A stretch of DNA of 64,000 nucleotides from Corynespora cassiicola (taxonomy: Eukaryota > Ascomycota > Dothideomycetes > Pleosporales > Corynesporascaceae): assembly GCA_022059125.1 (NCBI GenBank), contig JAEUWY010000006.1, forward strand, positions 1,674,001-1,738,000, given 5' to 3'. A program made the position numbers and the translations under genes. How positions within the stretch are numbered: the first letter of the stretch is position 1; each line of letters opens with the position of its first letter. Shown one piece after another: positions 33,152 through 48,060 of the stretch. The notes beneath the pieces are model-generated. The model did not search any database, was not told the DNA's origin, and was given only the letters and a program-made list of their open reading frames with translations.

Positions 33152-35604
33152 ATGTTTGCTGAATCGCTCCTCGTCGTCTCGGCGGCAGCCTTGGTGGCTG
33201 CCCAGAGCGAGACCACCAGCGCCAGTGGAAGCACGCCAACCGGCACAACGGGCGCAAGCGGCGAAGCTTGTGCAGTGGTTGCTGAATACGAGACCACATC
33301 TTCTTTTGTTCCAGCTCAGTTCGCATACGAATGCCTGCAGTCAGTGCCTGTCGACCAAGCAGGAAATTCTGCTCTCATTGATGAGCTCAAAGTCTTGTGG
33401 CAATGGCAATCTGAGTACGGATATCTCAAGAACACCCCTGAAGACTGGGAATATGGCAACCTCGATATTGACGCGGAACTGGACAACATCAAGAATAACC
33501 TTGGCTCATTTGCCAGCGAATTAGACGTGCAGATTGCGCTTCAAAACATTACCACGAAAACAGGCAACTATCACTTCAACTACCAGCCCGATATTCTCCA
33601 GGTGTTTTCGTGGGAGCGGGATATCGGTGTTGTTTCGCTTTCAGAAGACGGCAAGCAGCTGCCTAAGCTGTACACCAATTATGACGCCCAAGCATTGTCT
33701 TCTGGAGAGAATGTTTCCGAAATTACCCAAATCAACGGTCAGGATCCTTACGACTACCTGAAGAGACTTGGAGAGTGGGAACAGTACTTGGACACGGATG
33801 GCCGTATCAATACCCTTTTATACAAGGGAGATACGGATATGTGGGGATCTTTCGCTCGTCACACCGCCTACGATGGACCGTCTACCAACTTTACATTCGC
33901 CAACGGCAGTACGCTTGATGTTGACAACTGGGCTCAGATCAACTACCCTTTTGACGGAGTCAGCGATGGAGAGAGCTTCTTTGAACAGTTTTGCACTGGA
34001 AGCATCATTTCCGCGTCTTTCAGCGCCAATACGAAGGATAAAGAAAACGATGATGCGGAAGAAGACGATGCCCCGAAGCCCAGTTTGATTTTTCCAGATC
34101 GCCTTGGCCCTCATGCCCATATTCCACACTCTGGCAAGGCCCAACTTTATTACCCTGGCCGTCTTGGCCCTCAGCCGCACATTCCTCACTCTACCTACCA
34201 TCGCCGCAACAAGCGCCAGTCTGACAGCTTTGATAACTACCCTACTGCCGTTATTGAGGCAGAAAGCGGAGCCGTAGCAGGATATTTCCTCAGTGGAACC
34301 GGCTACGAGGATGTTGCTGTCTTGAAAATCATCACCTTCAGTCCCGATGGTGATGACACTGGAAACGAGTTCCAGTCCGTAATCCGGACCTTCCTCTCAG
34401 AGTGCGAGAGCCAGCAAAAGACCAAGCTCATTATCGATCTCCGTGAAAATGGCGGCGGTGCCACGCATCTTCTACTCGACGCTTTCATGCAGCTGTTCCC
34501 CGAGATGGAGCCCTTCTCCGGCCAGCGCTACCGCATCACGCCCCAATTCTCCTCCATCGGTGACTCCGTCGAGGAAATCTACAAGAGCCCCGATCTCCTC
34601 GAGCAGTACGAACTCGGCACGCTTTCGTACCTGAACGACACGTTCAGATACTGGTCGTACTGGAACTTCCGCAACGCTCAGGGCGAGAACTTCGACTCAT
34701 GGGACGAATTCAACGGCCCGCTAAACTTCAACTCGGACAGCTTCACGCAGACAATGCGCTACAACGTACGTTATTCCCCCTCCTTCCCACAAATCCAGAT
34801 CCAACACTAACCCCCCCATCCCAGTACTCCAACAACGACATAACCTCGATCCGCGTCGAAGACTTCTACTTCGTCAACGGCACCCGCCCCACCATTTTCT
34901 CGCCCGAAAACGTCCTCATGTACACCGACGCCCTCTGCGGCTCCTCCTGTGCCTCCTTCCACGAAGAGCTCAAAAACATCGCCGGCGTCCACTCCGTCAC
35001 CGTCGGCGGCCGCCCCGAGAACCGCCCCATCCAGGCCGTCACCGGCACCAAAGGCGGCGAAGTCGTGCCCGTCTACTTCTTCCCCCTGTACGCGGGCACC
35101 ATGATCAACGTGACCGAAGTGCTGCGCGGCGGCACCTTCAACGTCGATGCCGTGGAGCCGACGGCCAACGCGAGCCAGGTGATGCTGCGGGCCGGCAACG
35201 GGCAGAGCAGGCTGCAGAGCCAGGACCAGGTGCGCAAGGGCGAGAAGGAGGGCATGCCGTTGCAGTTCATATACGAGGCGGCGGATTGCAAGGTCTTTTA
35301 CACGGCCGAGTCGTGGGCGGATCCGGATGCGGCGTGGAAGCAGGCGTGGGATGCGTTTGCGGATGACTCCAAGTGTGTCGAGGGGTCGACGAAGCATGCC
35401 AGCTCGATTAGTGGCGGGTATAAGCCGTATGGGCCTGGTGCATTGAAGGCGGAGGATGAGCCGGAGGGTGAGGAGGGGAGCCAGAGCGGTGGAGGTAGCG
35501 GGGGTGGTAATGGAGAGGGCGAGGAGGATGCGGCTGCAGGGTTGAGGGCTAGTGCTGCGATGATGTCGCTGGTTGTAGCCGTGGTCGTTGCCTTGCTATT
35601 GTAG
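33152..35604 (+). CDS. Secreted, probably GPI-anchored S41 family (CPAF/tail-specific-like) peptidase, 797 aa
   Basis: Exons 33152-34765 and 34825-35604 (59-nt intron). A signal peptide (1-17, MFAESLLVVSAAALVAA) is followed by a Ser/Thr/Gly-rich stalk. An N-terminal CPAF-like region (about 45-290) precedes an acidic linker and an inserted pair of 20-residue repeats (about 315-354) ending in the dibasic RRNKR, a Kex2-type site with cleavage predicted after Arg355. The protease domain follows: LIIDLRENGGG, a core S41 signature, and TDALCGSSCAS with the likely nucleophile Ser578. The end is a Gly/Glu-rich spacer plus a hydrophobic tail (MMSLVVAVVVALLL) typical of GPI attachment. Many N-glycosylation sequons. 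Likely a wall- or membrane-bound extracellular protease. S41 peptidases also occur in fungal RiPP clusters (ustiloxin, phomopsin), but no UstY-type or precursor gene is seen here. Confidence 0.88.
34094..34213 (+). repeat. Two tandem 60-bp (20-residue) repeats inside the S41 peptidase
   Basis: Unit 1 (34094-34153) encodes PDRLGPHAHIPHS plus a 7-residue spacer; unit 2 (34154-34213) encodes PGRLGPQPHIPHS plus a spacer running into RRNKR. The shared core is RLGP-x-x-HIPHS. It lies in a hydrophilic insertion between the two folded parts of the peptidase and ends at a Kex2-type site. Confidence 0.85.
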
Positions 35605-35915
35605 AGTGAATGTTGAGCTCTTCGGAGTAGAGAAGGAGGAAGTGGGTTTGCATATGAGGTGTCTGTGTATATGGGTTGGAAGGAGGCATACTTGTTAGAT
35701 ACCACATGGGCATTGAGGTCATGAGATTATGAAAAATTTTGGTTGCAAATCATCATACATAAACCGTGAAATAGCCGTATCCAATGGTCGTGAGATACGA
35801 CAAGTCCCATCGACTCCGATGTTGGCAATCGGCGCAATGTCTAATACCCGAGGCTCTTCGCCGAAACCCTTCGAAGAACCTCTCCATATCATCGATTTAG
35901 AGAAACTAATGCCTT
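35605..35915. other. Short convergent intergenic region
   Basis: 3' ends of the S41 gene (+) and the 1275-aa gene (-); AT-rich around 35720-35770. Nothing else seen. Confidence 0.5.
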
Positions 35916-38900
35916 CTACTCGTCAACATCCATATCACCGTCCCCGTCGTCCCCATCTGCCTCCTCTTCCAGATACTTCATGTACTCATCGACCCTTTTC
36001 CTCCGCTCAAGAACCTCCGGATCATCCACATACTTTGGCACTGTATTCGCTCCCTTCCTGTTCACCGGCGTCATCTGAATCCCCTTACTTACATGGACAC
36101 CCCATCCCTCCCAGACGGCTCCACGCTTCGTCGCCGTAAGCGGTCCCTGTGTGACTCGATATCGCTTGGTATGCAGCTTCTCACGGTCATGCACACTCAT
36201 AAACTTGTACGCATCCGAAAGCTTCCTGTACGCCGCGCCGTGCGGAGTCATCTCGAAGCGGTTCTTCTTGGAGTGCGGGAAATAGACCATGTCCTCGGGA
36301 GCTTTATTGCCTCGCTTCAAGTTGCCGAGAGGGTGGATTTGCGGGAGAGGATACGTTTCCATGAGCGTCCAGATCTTGCTTTGAAGTTGGCGTCTGATGC
36401 TGTCCCAGAGGTGGAGGGGAAAGAGAATGGCTCTGGAGAGATCGAAGACCCGTGAGTCAGGGTATTGGTAGCCGAGAAGGAAGGCGTCGCTCAGGGACTC
36501 GTTTCCGACGCCGCTATGAACCCAGGTATCAGGGTTAGAATTTCCGCGGCGAAGGACCTTTGGGAAATAGATCATGATGGGCTTTCTGGGGAGAGAGGGA
36601 GCAATTGGCAGTGGGAAAACGGTTGTTGAGGGGCCAGCGCTCGACATCTTCAAACCTTGTGCCAGGGGAGTTAGAGTTGAGGGGCTGGCAGTAGAGTTGC
36701 TGGTATTGATAGGTGCAGGTGCATTGCGCTGGATTCCAGTAGGCAACCTAAGGGTAAGGTTGGTGTTTCCTGCAGAGTTTTCTTGACCGGACATGGGTCC
36801 CATACGGGGGGCCGGTGCTCCCTGATTCTGGCGAGCTTGAGATGCAAATGTCTGAGAAGCAGCAGCATCGCGGGCTGCACGTTCAGCGTTCTCAGCGCGA
36901 TAAGTAGCCAACCATCGTGGAACTGCCGGCATAACGACTTGGTCAGGCCCAGATGGACGTAGATTGGCTGAGACAGAGGTAACTTGAGGGACCTGATTTC
37001 TAAGGGAGGCATTGGTGCTGCTTAGTTGCTGGGGATTGACATTATTAGGAGCTCCCATTGCACGCGATCCATGATTCGGGGTTGAACCAGAAGCGGCTGA
37101 CAATGCAACATTACGCGCTTGAGCCGTAGCTTGGGTCTGTTGAGAACGCAAATAGGATTGCCATTCCTCGAGTGATAGGCGGTGAATCATACCAGAGGGC
37201 ATCACTGCCATCGCTGGTGTAGTATGGGTAGGAGGATGGACTCGAATCGCATTGCTCCAAATCTGAGATGCACCAGAAGTAGGTATTTGATATGCCAAAG
37301 TAGGGTTGATACTATCTGCCGATGGTGCTGGAATTGGCTGGAGTGGCAAGTGAAGGCCCCATGATAGGCTGTCAGTTTGGCTTCCAGTCATAGATTGTGA
37401 GGTTCGGCTGGAATTGGGAGTGGGAAAGGTAGACACTAAACCAACAGAGCTACTCCTAGCAGTTCCAGCAGTCGAAGGAATGCCTTGAGCTGGCGGCATC
37501 GTTGGTGACGGTAAGGTGGGCATCGATCCCATACGCCGCTGTGTTAGACTTGTGTTAGTATTGTTTGCGAAGGAAGAGGGCCTACATCGACATCCAGGCA
37601 CAGGACCAGAGTTCCATGGCCTGTCATCAGGATGACTTACAGGTACTATTGGCAATTGAGTATGAGGGATTGGGGTCGACGTGGAGGGCATTGGATTATC
37701 AGAGTCTCCCCGTGTAATCCCAGCAGTTGGTGCTGCTCCTTGGGCTTGTAGTGCCAGTGTCGTCGGCAATGCCCCATCACGCTGCTGTGGAGGTGTTGGT
37801 AGAGTCAAGACCGGCATGCGCTTCTTGGTCACTGTGGGTTGACTAGAAGTCGCCGGTACACCCTGCTGCGAACGCGCCGGTACCGTGGGCATCACTGGAT
37901 TCTGCTGCTGAGGCTGCATGGGTACGATTGGTGCCGTCGTCAGGCGCTGCTCTCCCTGGACTTCTTGCCCACGTCCCGCATTCTGATCTATTCTTGTTCG
38001 AATCCCCGTGGCAAGCGCATTGATCGCTGCAGTTGCAGTGGGTGGAAGTGCCGTTGGATTCTGTACTGGACCGGTGGGATTATTGACTCTATTCGCAACT
38101 TCTTGGCGTGCCGCAGGGCTCAGAAAACTCATAAGTCGTTGCAAGCCATCTGGACCAAAGTTGAAAGGGGCAGGTGCAATATTCGGGGCAGCGACGGGTG
38201 GAGGCCCAGGCTGAGGCTCAAGTATAGGTCGAGGAGCATTATCCGGGCCGTGATCATCGCCATCGTCATCGCTGTCGTAGTTCCCACCTCCCCAGCTGTG
38301 ATCGTCGTCATCATCATCGCGAGGGCTCCCCGTGGAAACAGAGCTCACACTTACGGATCCTTGCTTTTCGTATACGACGGGAATAGGATCCTTCCACATC
38401 CTCTGCGAAACGCTATAATTTGCATTGACTCCTACGAAATGCTTCGATTTGAGTTTATCTTTGAGTGAAACGGGCACCTCTTCGATGGGATCTGGCGGGG
38501 GCCTCTTTGTGCCTTTAACCTTGGTCTTGAGCATGCGGTTCATGCTCGGACCAAAGTCATAGGTGGGGGTGTTAGGGATGAGCGGCGGGGGGACAGGGAG
38601 CTCTGGGGTGCCTTGATTGTCATTTCCAACTTCTTTGGCTTGTTCAAGAGCAGCGATCTGCGCCTCCATGGCCAACTTTGAGCTGAGAAGGATTTCTCGG
38701 CTCTTCTCCCTCTTTTTCATGCTATTTTCGTTGCGCATGAATTGCTCCTCAGCGTATCTGACCTCCTTGTAGTAGTTTTTCAGTCCGTCGCCCTCGTGTG
38801 TCTGTGATGTCTCTTTTGGAGAGAGCGTTTGAAGCTTCTTGTAGTTCTGGATCTGCTTCATGTTGATCCCAGCTTCGAAGAGGAGCCCAATGGCGCGCTG

Positions 38901-39812
38901 GCGAGATTTGAAGCACGCCGCATAGTACAGGCGACGCTTTCCGGCATCCTGGGGAATATTGATGAGGGGAGGTAGTGGATCAGTGGGTTTCGGGATTTTG
39001 AGGCCGAACTTGGGCTCGCGGTATTGGAGCCGTTCGCTCTCCTCGGCTTGTGCCTCGATGGCGGCAGTATCAGGCTTCTTACGAAAATTGACAGTGTCGG
39101 TCTCTTCTGACATAACAGTAACGTTAGCAGCAAACCCTGGATATTTCTAATTTTTTTTTTCTGCCGATAACTTGCCTTTTGCACCCCTGGGAAGCTCCAA
39201 AGGGTGGTACTCAAAATCGAACAAGCTCGGGATCTCGCCGCGCGCAGCTCCCTGCAATGCCTTTCCATCGCCCTCATAAAAATCGACCCACTTGTAGAGG
39301 AACTCGACGAAATTGGGAACAAGCATGCTCTCGACTTGAACAACATCAATCAGGATTCTGAGTAAATCGTCCTCCTCGAAGAGGTCCGCCGGCAAAACTC
39401 GCTTCTGCATCTTGAGAATTCCGCGATATTTATGCCCAGCATTGCGTCGAGATGGGTCAGCTGGGTCATATGGGGCAGCAGATTTATCCTCATCCAGTCG
39501 ACGACGCTTTGACTTTCGAGTCGATTCTTTGGCCTCACTCGGATTGGGGGGCACGACATCCCACTGGATGAACCAAGTCCACAACTCCTTTTCCAAAGCA
39601 CGCGCGGACCTATCGGTGAAGTCCTGGAATTTGCCAATGGTCTTCTCATGCTCCTTGTTCAGAATGTACACGCTGATGTCGTGTGTGTACTCTTCGTACG
39701 GAACAAGGTTGGGAAAGGGCTCGACATTGCCGGCCACGTCGTGGGCAAGTCGGAGGTAGCGATGATCGAGAAGATCGAGGACATTCGCAAATGACCGTGC
39801 TGAGTCTGACAT
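35916..39812 (-). CDS. Large low-complexity hypothetical protein, 1275 aa, two exons joined by a probable GC-AG intron
   Basis: Exon 1 39812-39176, exon 2 39106-35916. The stop of the first frame and the first ATG of the second lie only 34 bp apart on the same strand. A 69-nt intron fits exactly: donor AG|GCAAGT at 39175 (GC-AG class, perfect consensus), branch TGCTAAC and acceptor GTCAG at 39107, with frame kept. The N-terminal 212 residues look folded (VLDLLDHRYLRLAHDVAG, LWTWFIQWDVVPP, a FVEFLYKWVDFYEG helix) with a basic RKSKRRR signal. Then comes a charged helix-rich part, an acidic DDDDDDH patch, about 500 residues rich in Pro/Gln/Ser/Thr/Ala, a conserved-looking block (KPIMIYFPKVLRRGNSN, YQYPDSRVFDLSRAILFPLHLWD) and an acidic tail. 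Nuclear scaffold or chromatin role is a guess; no named domain recognised. The alternative is two separate genes, less likely given spacing. Confidence 0.65.
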
Positions 39813-40304
39813 TTTGGGACGCTTACAGCATATCACTGTGACGAAAACGAGAAAGAAAGTATAAGGTGAGGGGTGGGGTGGGAGGGAAGAGGAAAGGTTG
39901 GTGCGTGAGAGCGAGACTCGTAGGTGTTGGTGGCCTAGGCTGCAGCGCGAGAACGATTTCAAATGAGAGGCGCCGCGCAAACAAACTAGTTGAGCGCAAC
40001 AATAGGAACGCAACTGGGGTATTTCGCAACGAGGATGCGCTGAGGAGCCTAAGTGAAAGCCAGAGGACTTGGGCTAAGGGAAACTGACATAAAAACCGGC
40101 ACAACCCAGTCGCTGTAGTGACATAGGAGATATACTTATTTAATCAACTCAGGACTGACCACCTGTCATACTGAGCCTAAAAAACATCCGTCTATCAACC
40201 AAAAAGATACACAAAATAGAAGGGTATATCTTCTTCCCTTGCCTGCTGTTTGCCATGTCTATTCGAAACGAACTGCCCCAGTCTCCTGGCCTACCCGCCC
40301 AAAC
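39813..40304. other. Intergenic region, promoter of the 1275-aa gene
   Basis: Lies between the 1275-aa gene start and the Mic12 stop, both minus strand. The minus frame stays open upstream of the chosen ATG (to 40013), but that part is pyrimidine-rich, leader-like sequence. No other gene seen. Confidence 0.45.
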
Positions 40305-40701
40305 CTACTCAGACTTGGAATCCTTGAGCTTGGAAACAGCATTTCCAAACTTGTCCTCGACGTTCTCCCGCACCCTCCTCCAATCCGTCTCGTATACCCT
40401 CTTCACAATGCCTTCAACCTGTCCATTCCACTTATCCTTGGCCATCTCCGCGATGCCTGCGGGTACCTCTCTGCTCCTAGGCTCATCTTCGGGCTGCTTG
40501 GGTTCCACGACGCTGGTCAGGACGGTTCGCTGCTGGCGGAGGAGCGCCGCTTGCGTGAGACGGTTCTTGGTGTGCAGCGAGACGGTCAGGTAAAGGACGG
40601 CGGATGTGAGGGTGAAGCCACCGAGCTAGACAAACCCATTAGAGCTGAGCATGTAGAGGAATGCGGGCCAATAGACGTACGAAGCCGGTTGTGAAGCCCA
40701 T
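40305..40701 (-). CDS. MICOS complex subunit Mic12 (Aim5), 113 aa
   Basis: Exons 40701-40681 and 40625-40305 with a 55-nt intron (donor GTACGT). The seven-residue first exon MGFTTGF joins LGGFTLTSAVLYLTVSLH, giving the typical N-terminal single membrane span of Mic12. The C-terminal part (AEMAKDKWNGQVEGIVKRV, ETDWRRVRENVED) matches the KWN..VE..V..V...DW..VRE pattern of fungal Mic12/Aim5. Mic12 is a small inner-membrane subunit of the Mic60-independent arm of MICOS that links Mic10 and Mic26/27 modules and shapes cristae junctions. Length fits fungal members (about 100-150 aa). Confidence 0.82.
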
Positions 40702-41480
40702 GGTCGAGCGGAGGATGTGTTGAGACGGTTGGCAGGAGCGGACACGAGATGCGCGCGAGGCCAATTGGACAGTGCGCGATGCCAATTACCCTTTTGTGCA
40801 GATTGCGGCGGGTTGCAGTGGGGGAAGCGCGCCGTAGCTTCGTGGCAAGGAGGGCTGGATGTTGGTGTAATGCGCGGCGTGCAGTGAGGTCAGTCCGAAA
40901 TCGCGATATGCTCCGGAGCATCAACCCCGAATTGATTGGGAGCTGTACCTTCCAAATCGGGAAGGTTTAGGGCATCACGAAAAGTGTCGATCACCAGAAG
41001 GATTGAACGGTCATGTGATGATGATGAGCCTGGCGCCCTTCTCTATTTACCTGGTATCAAAAATGTGTAACGCATTCTGTGCGTGCTATCGTGCAATGCA
41101 GCGCTTTCAGTTTGCTGGTTTCCGAGTTTCCTGTTTAGGAAGCTTCTTTTAAAAAGCATTGATTGCTGCAGGTAGTTTCCTAAGTAACGGTAAACAGACC
41201 CAGAGGCTGGTGAACACAATGCACTACCTTCTCTTTATTCACCTCCTTACCTTGAAAGTTGCTTAAATGCCGGCATTTAAGCTTCACTGCTGAAAACTTG
41301 TATCTTATTTCGCACACCTATCTTACATATTAAGGAGTTTAACCAAGCGTGCTCCATTTGAACAAGATGTTGCCTGTCCTCGCGTTGTTTTTCGACGCTG
41401 ATCACCATTGAAGCCTTCACATTTGTTTTGACACGATTTCATTACGTGCACCAACTACCTGAGCGTCCATAACAGGTCTA
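40702..41480. other. Intergenic region, no gene seen
   Basis: Mic12 promoter and beta-galactosidase 3' flank, both minus-strand genes. The left half is GC-richer leader sequence, the right half AT-rich. No coding frame supported. Confidence 0.5.
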
Positions 41481-44640
<3,160 letters not shown>

Positions 44641-45263
44641 TTATCTGCCCACGCCCATGCTCGGGACATGTATATCCACCGGAAGTGGATGGAACGTTAG
44701 GCCTGGTATACTTGGAAGGATGTCCCAAAAAGTGCATTCATCCGCCCCTCAGGTGACCATTGTAAAGACCAGTATCCACTGTATCTGCTCAAATAGGCGT
44801 TGCTCTGCACTGCAGTTCTTGGCCAATGTCATGATGCTGGGGATTACAAGGCGGAGAGAGGGGTACCAGGCAAGCTTTACCTAGGTAGAAGGGCTTTGGG
44901 CAGAGAGCCCCGCAATTTACTATGGCCAAGAGCGCCAAGCTACCATGTAAGCAAAAGTGGGTTGTTTTCGTCGCGATGCGGAGCGATGTTGTTCCATCGC
45001 TTGATGTCGATCGGCGACTATGCCGAGAGGTGGGTTAGAAGGGTGCGCGGCCCCTCGGCGGCAAGTGTGCAATGCATTTTAGGATGGGACTCAATAGTTG
45101 CCGCGACTCGGGTATACCGTTCCGGTTTGTCGGGGTGGGAGGCCTGAAAAGACTTGGAGTTGATGTCCAGGACGTCTGATGTCTGATGTTCTGGATAGCT
45201 ACGTCGGGGCGTGTTTAAGCGAGGCGCCCGCCGGTACCTCCTCCTCCAACGCCAGGAACTGGC

Positions 45264-45662
45264 ATGATCAACATCAGCCTCTCTGCAGGTTCCAGTACAG
45301 TGGGCAGGGAGCAGTCACTACATGTATGCTGTGCTTCAATACCAATCCAGGCTATCGGAAGTACATCCTGTCCAGGATATCATCGAGGGGCATTTTGGAG
45401 GTCCGTAGCAACCTTCCTAAAGGGGAAGGAAAATCTACCGTTGACCACTGCAGTACCTCTGCAGCATGCGGTGTTGCCGGCCTATTTCCCAAAGGGGAAA
45501 GAGACGCTTGCTGTCGATGACTGCAGCCTGCAACACATTGCGAGCCTGTCCGCTTTTTTCCTGGAGGGGAAAGTAATACCTACTGTCGACGACTGCAATA
45601 TGCTGCCCTTTCGGTCCTCTGCCCGGCATACCTCCTCGTTTTGCGCCAATGGCCCTTTTTGA
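45264..45662 (+). CDS. Doubtful small repeat-containing ORF, 132 aa
   Basis: The ATG at 45264 opens a frame containing three 24-codon repeats: FLKGKENLPLT..., FPKGKETLAVDDCSLQH... and FLEGKVIPTVDDCNML... The period is exactly 72 nt with no indels, which preserves the frame and is what selection on a protein repeat would give. The product has no clear signal peptide and no domain I know; cysteines recur at DDC. It lies 690 nt from the divergent beta-galactosidase start. A non-coding minisatellite of the same period, or a relic of a longer repeat protein, is equally possible. Confidence 0.3.
   Translation: MINISLSAGSSTVGREQSLHVCCASIPIQAIGSTSCPGYHRGAFWRSVATFLKGKENLPLTTAVPLQHAVLPAYFPKGKETLAVDDCSLQHIASLSAFFLEGKVIPTVDDCNMLPFRSSARHTSSFCANGPF
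45414..45629. repeat. Three degenerate 72-bp tandem repeats
   Basis: Units start at 45414, 45486 and 45558, each opening with TTCC(T/C)(A/G)(A/G)AGGGGAA and carrying an (A)CTGCA motif in the middle. Roughly half to two-thirds of positions agree between units by eye; spacing is exact. Confidence 0.75.
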
Positions 45663-48060
45663 CGTTTCTGCTCTGCCTGCACCGGCCTTCTGTCCGATCA
45701 TCCGTGCTTCTCCGAATCCCATGGCACTACTCACCAGATTTCATCATGGCCGGATCGTCCTCCATCCTGTACTTCTGTAAGACATTCTGAAGCAAAAGCC
45801 TTCCGGAATGCCCCTCGCCAATGTGCCCATCCTATCCGCCCTACATAACCCCCATCCTACGCGCCCTCTACGCGCCCATGTCCCAACTTCACCCGTTCAT
45901 CTATTCATAGTCCCCAACGCCGTACCTGCATGCCCAACAACCTTTACCACAGACATATTCCCGGTCCCACGGCCCACAGGCCGGACCCCTGACCCCTTCA
46001 TGCCCGCCATCTCTCATCCGAACCGGTGAGTGAGACACGGGCTCGTCGCATCCCAAATGCTCGGCCCGGCTCGGACTACCCTCCCCGCGGCACCCGGCAG
46101 CCCAGAAAGTATACACGAGCGCATCGCAGGGCGGCAGCAGTGACATACCACCACCGCCGCCGCGCGCCTGAACAAGTCAACCTTGCGAAGAACCGCGCAG
46201 CGCAGCCCCGACGATCATCAACCAGGCTCAGCCTCGACTGACTGACGAATACAAAACTGGCATTCGCGGTCTGCCCTTTTGCATGAACGGCATTTCTGCC
46301 TGCTCAGCATCGTCGTGGTGGTGGGTGTGCTGCGCTTTTGGTGTGCTGTGCTGGGTTGGCGAGGTGAGATGGGACGGATACGGATGCAGGGCTGAATGCG
46401 AGGAATGCGAGATTTTGGGTGGTACGGGTTGGCCAATCAGCGGGACGTGGTGCGCGGATTGGCTAAGGGGATGGTTAAGCTGGTGCGTCGCGGGGTGGTC
46501 GCATCGGTCGCGTTGGAGCGTGGCAGTCTCGCGTTCGTCAGGATGAGAGGGGAGTAGATGTGGTAGAGTTTGGCATGTGTTGGTGTGGGGTTTGGGATGT
46601 GCATGAGCGGTTATATGGTGGGTATACGAAGCGGAGTTTTGGTGAAGCATAGCGCCAACTCGATAACAAGAGGAGGCAGAATCACTGGATATCTTGTGCT
46701 TCTTGCCCTGGACGATACCATTTTCTGTATCCACCGCGGTCGGTGGGGCCTTCATCTGAATATCTACAGCTGACAGCGCTCTAGACATCGCCATAACATC
46801 CCCTATTCAATTCTGACCAGTTTGCCAGTCTGGAAATCCTCATTAAACACCGCCCCGGTGCCGCTTCTGCATGCTCGAAGATCCCGCATCATGCGAGCTT
46901 ACCATCAGACGTCCGGCCAAGTTTACGATCCAGATCTCCACCAAACCGCACACCCCAATAGCACACCCTTTACAAGACCTTTTCAGTTCTGGCCCTTTTT
47001 CCATCGATCCAGCCCTTACATTTCATATATTTCGCGGGAATTGCTGAACTGACTACTTAATCTTCTATACACAGCACTGGATCTCTCTTTTGTCCTCGCT
47101 ATTTTTATAGAAGCTGGCTAGTACTTATCGAACAGCACTCATCAAGCTAACTTACCACCAAACCATTACCACATCTCTCGCGCCACCAAGACCTCCAGCA
47201 TTCCTTCACCAAATTCCCTCAAGCAATTCCGACCTTTAACAACCACACCACTAAAATTCCAGAAACCCTCCCCACCCCCCAAACCGATCCCCCAACCAAC
47301 ACTCCCGCCGTGCCTCCCTCGCGCCCCGCCCGCAAACCCTCCATTTCCCCCTTCCGTCCTAGGCCAAACCGAAAATGAAGCTCAGCCTCCCACCCGATAG
47401 ATCTAGATATGGGGTTTGCAGCTTGGCATCGTGAGATATGCATGCATGCTCGAGGCTGGTCCTGCGCGCTGGACTGATCGGGCTGAGGGGTACGCTTCAG
47501 AGGGAGGTACACGTACAGCGGCAGGAGCAAGTGCTAGAGCCATGGTAGCGAGGGGAATAGTGTGTTGCTGCGGCCACAACCTCATGCTTCTGATAGGCAG
47601 TGGTTGCGGCTGAGCGTTCGTTAGCGGGGGCGGATGGTGGTGATGATGTGCTGCGGCAAGTTCCAGCTTGCAGGGCGCTGCATTCGCGCAGGTCGCGCGG
47701 GATATGGTCTAGTATGGGAATAGACGATGTTTCTGAGCCAAAAAATCTCTGTGTGTAGATTTTTCTATCCTAGATTCTAGAATGCAGGCTGAGTAGCGTG
47801 TGAGACCCCCCCCCCCTTCCTAATGCATCAAAATCCAAAAGTAGCGAGCGCGCTTGGTTGGGTATCATGTCCATTTTCTCTCTCTCCCTTTCTCCTGTTG
47901 CAGTGTAAGAAAACGGTTGCTTGGCGTTTGCCCACTTTGCTTACGTTTACGGTATGGTCTTCCCTGAGTTGGCGGACCGTGGGGTCTTTGGTGTAGCGAA
48001 CGAATCGAAAAGAGGTGTCGTTTGTAGCATTATTTCCCCGAAACTCCCTTCTCCGCGCCT

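Noticed and set aside
37839..38468. 209-codon plus-strand frame
   Set aside because: Antisense shadow of the 1275-aa gene; basic translation of its acidic and low-complexity codons.
46228..46794. Minus-strand His/Pro/Ser-rich frame with a short Cys motif in an overlapping frame
   Set aside because: The CRSCKRADRECQFC piece has the wrong spacing for a zinc cluster and no downstream domain.
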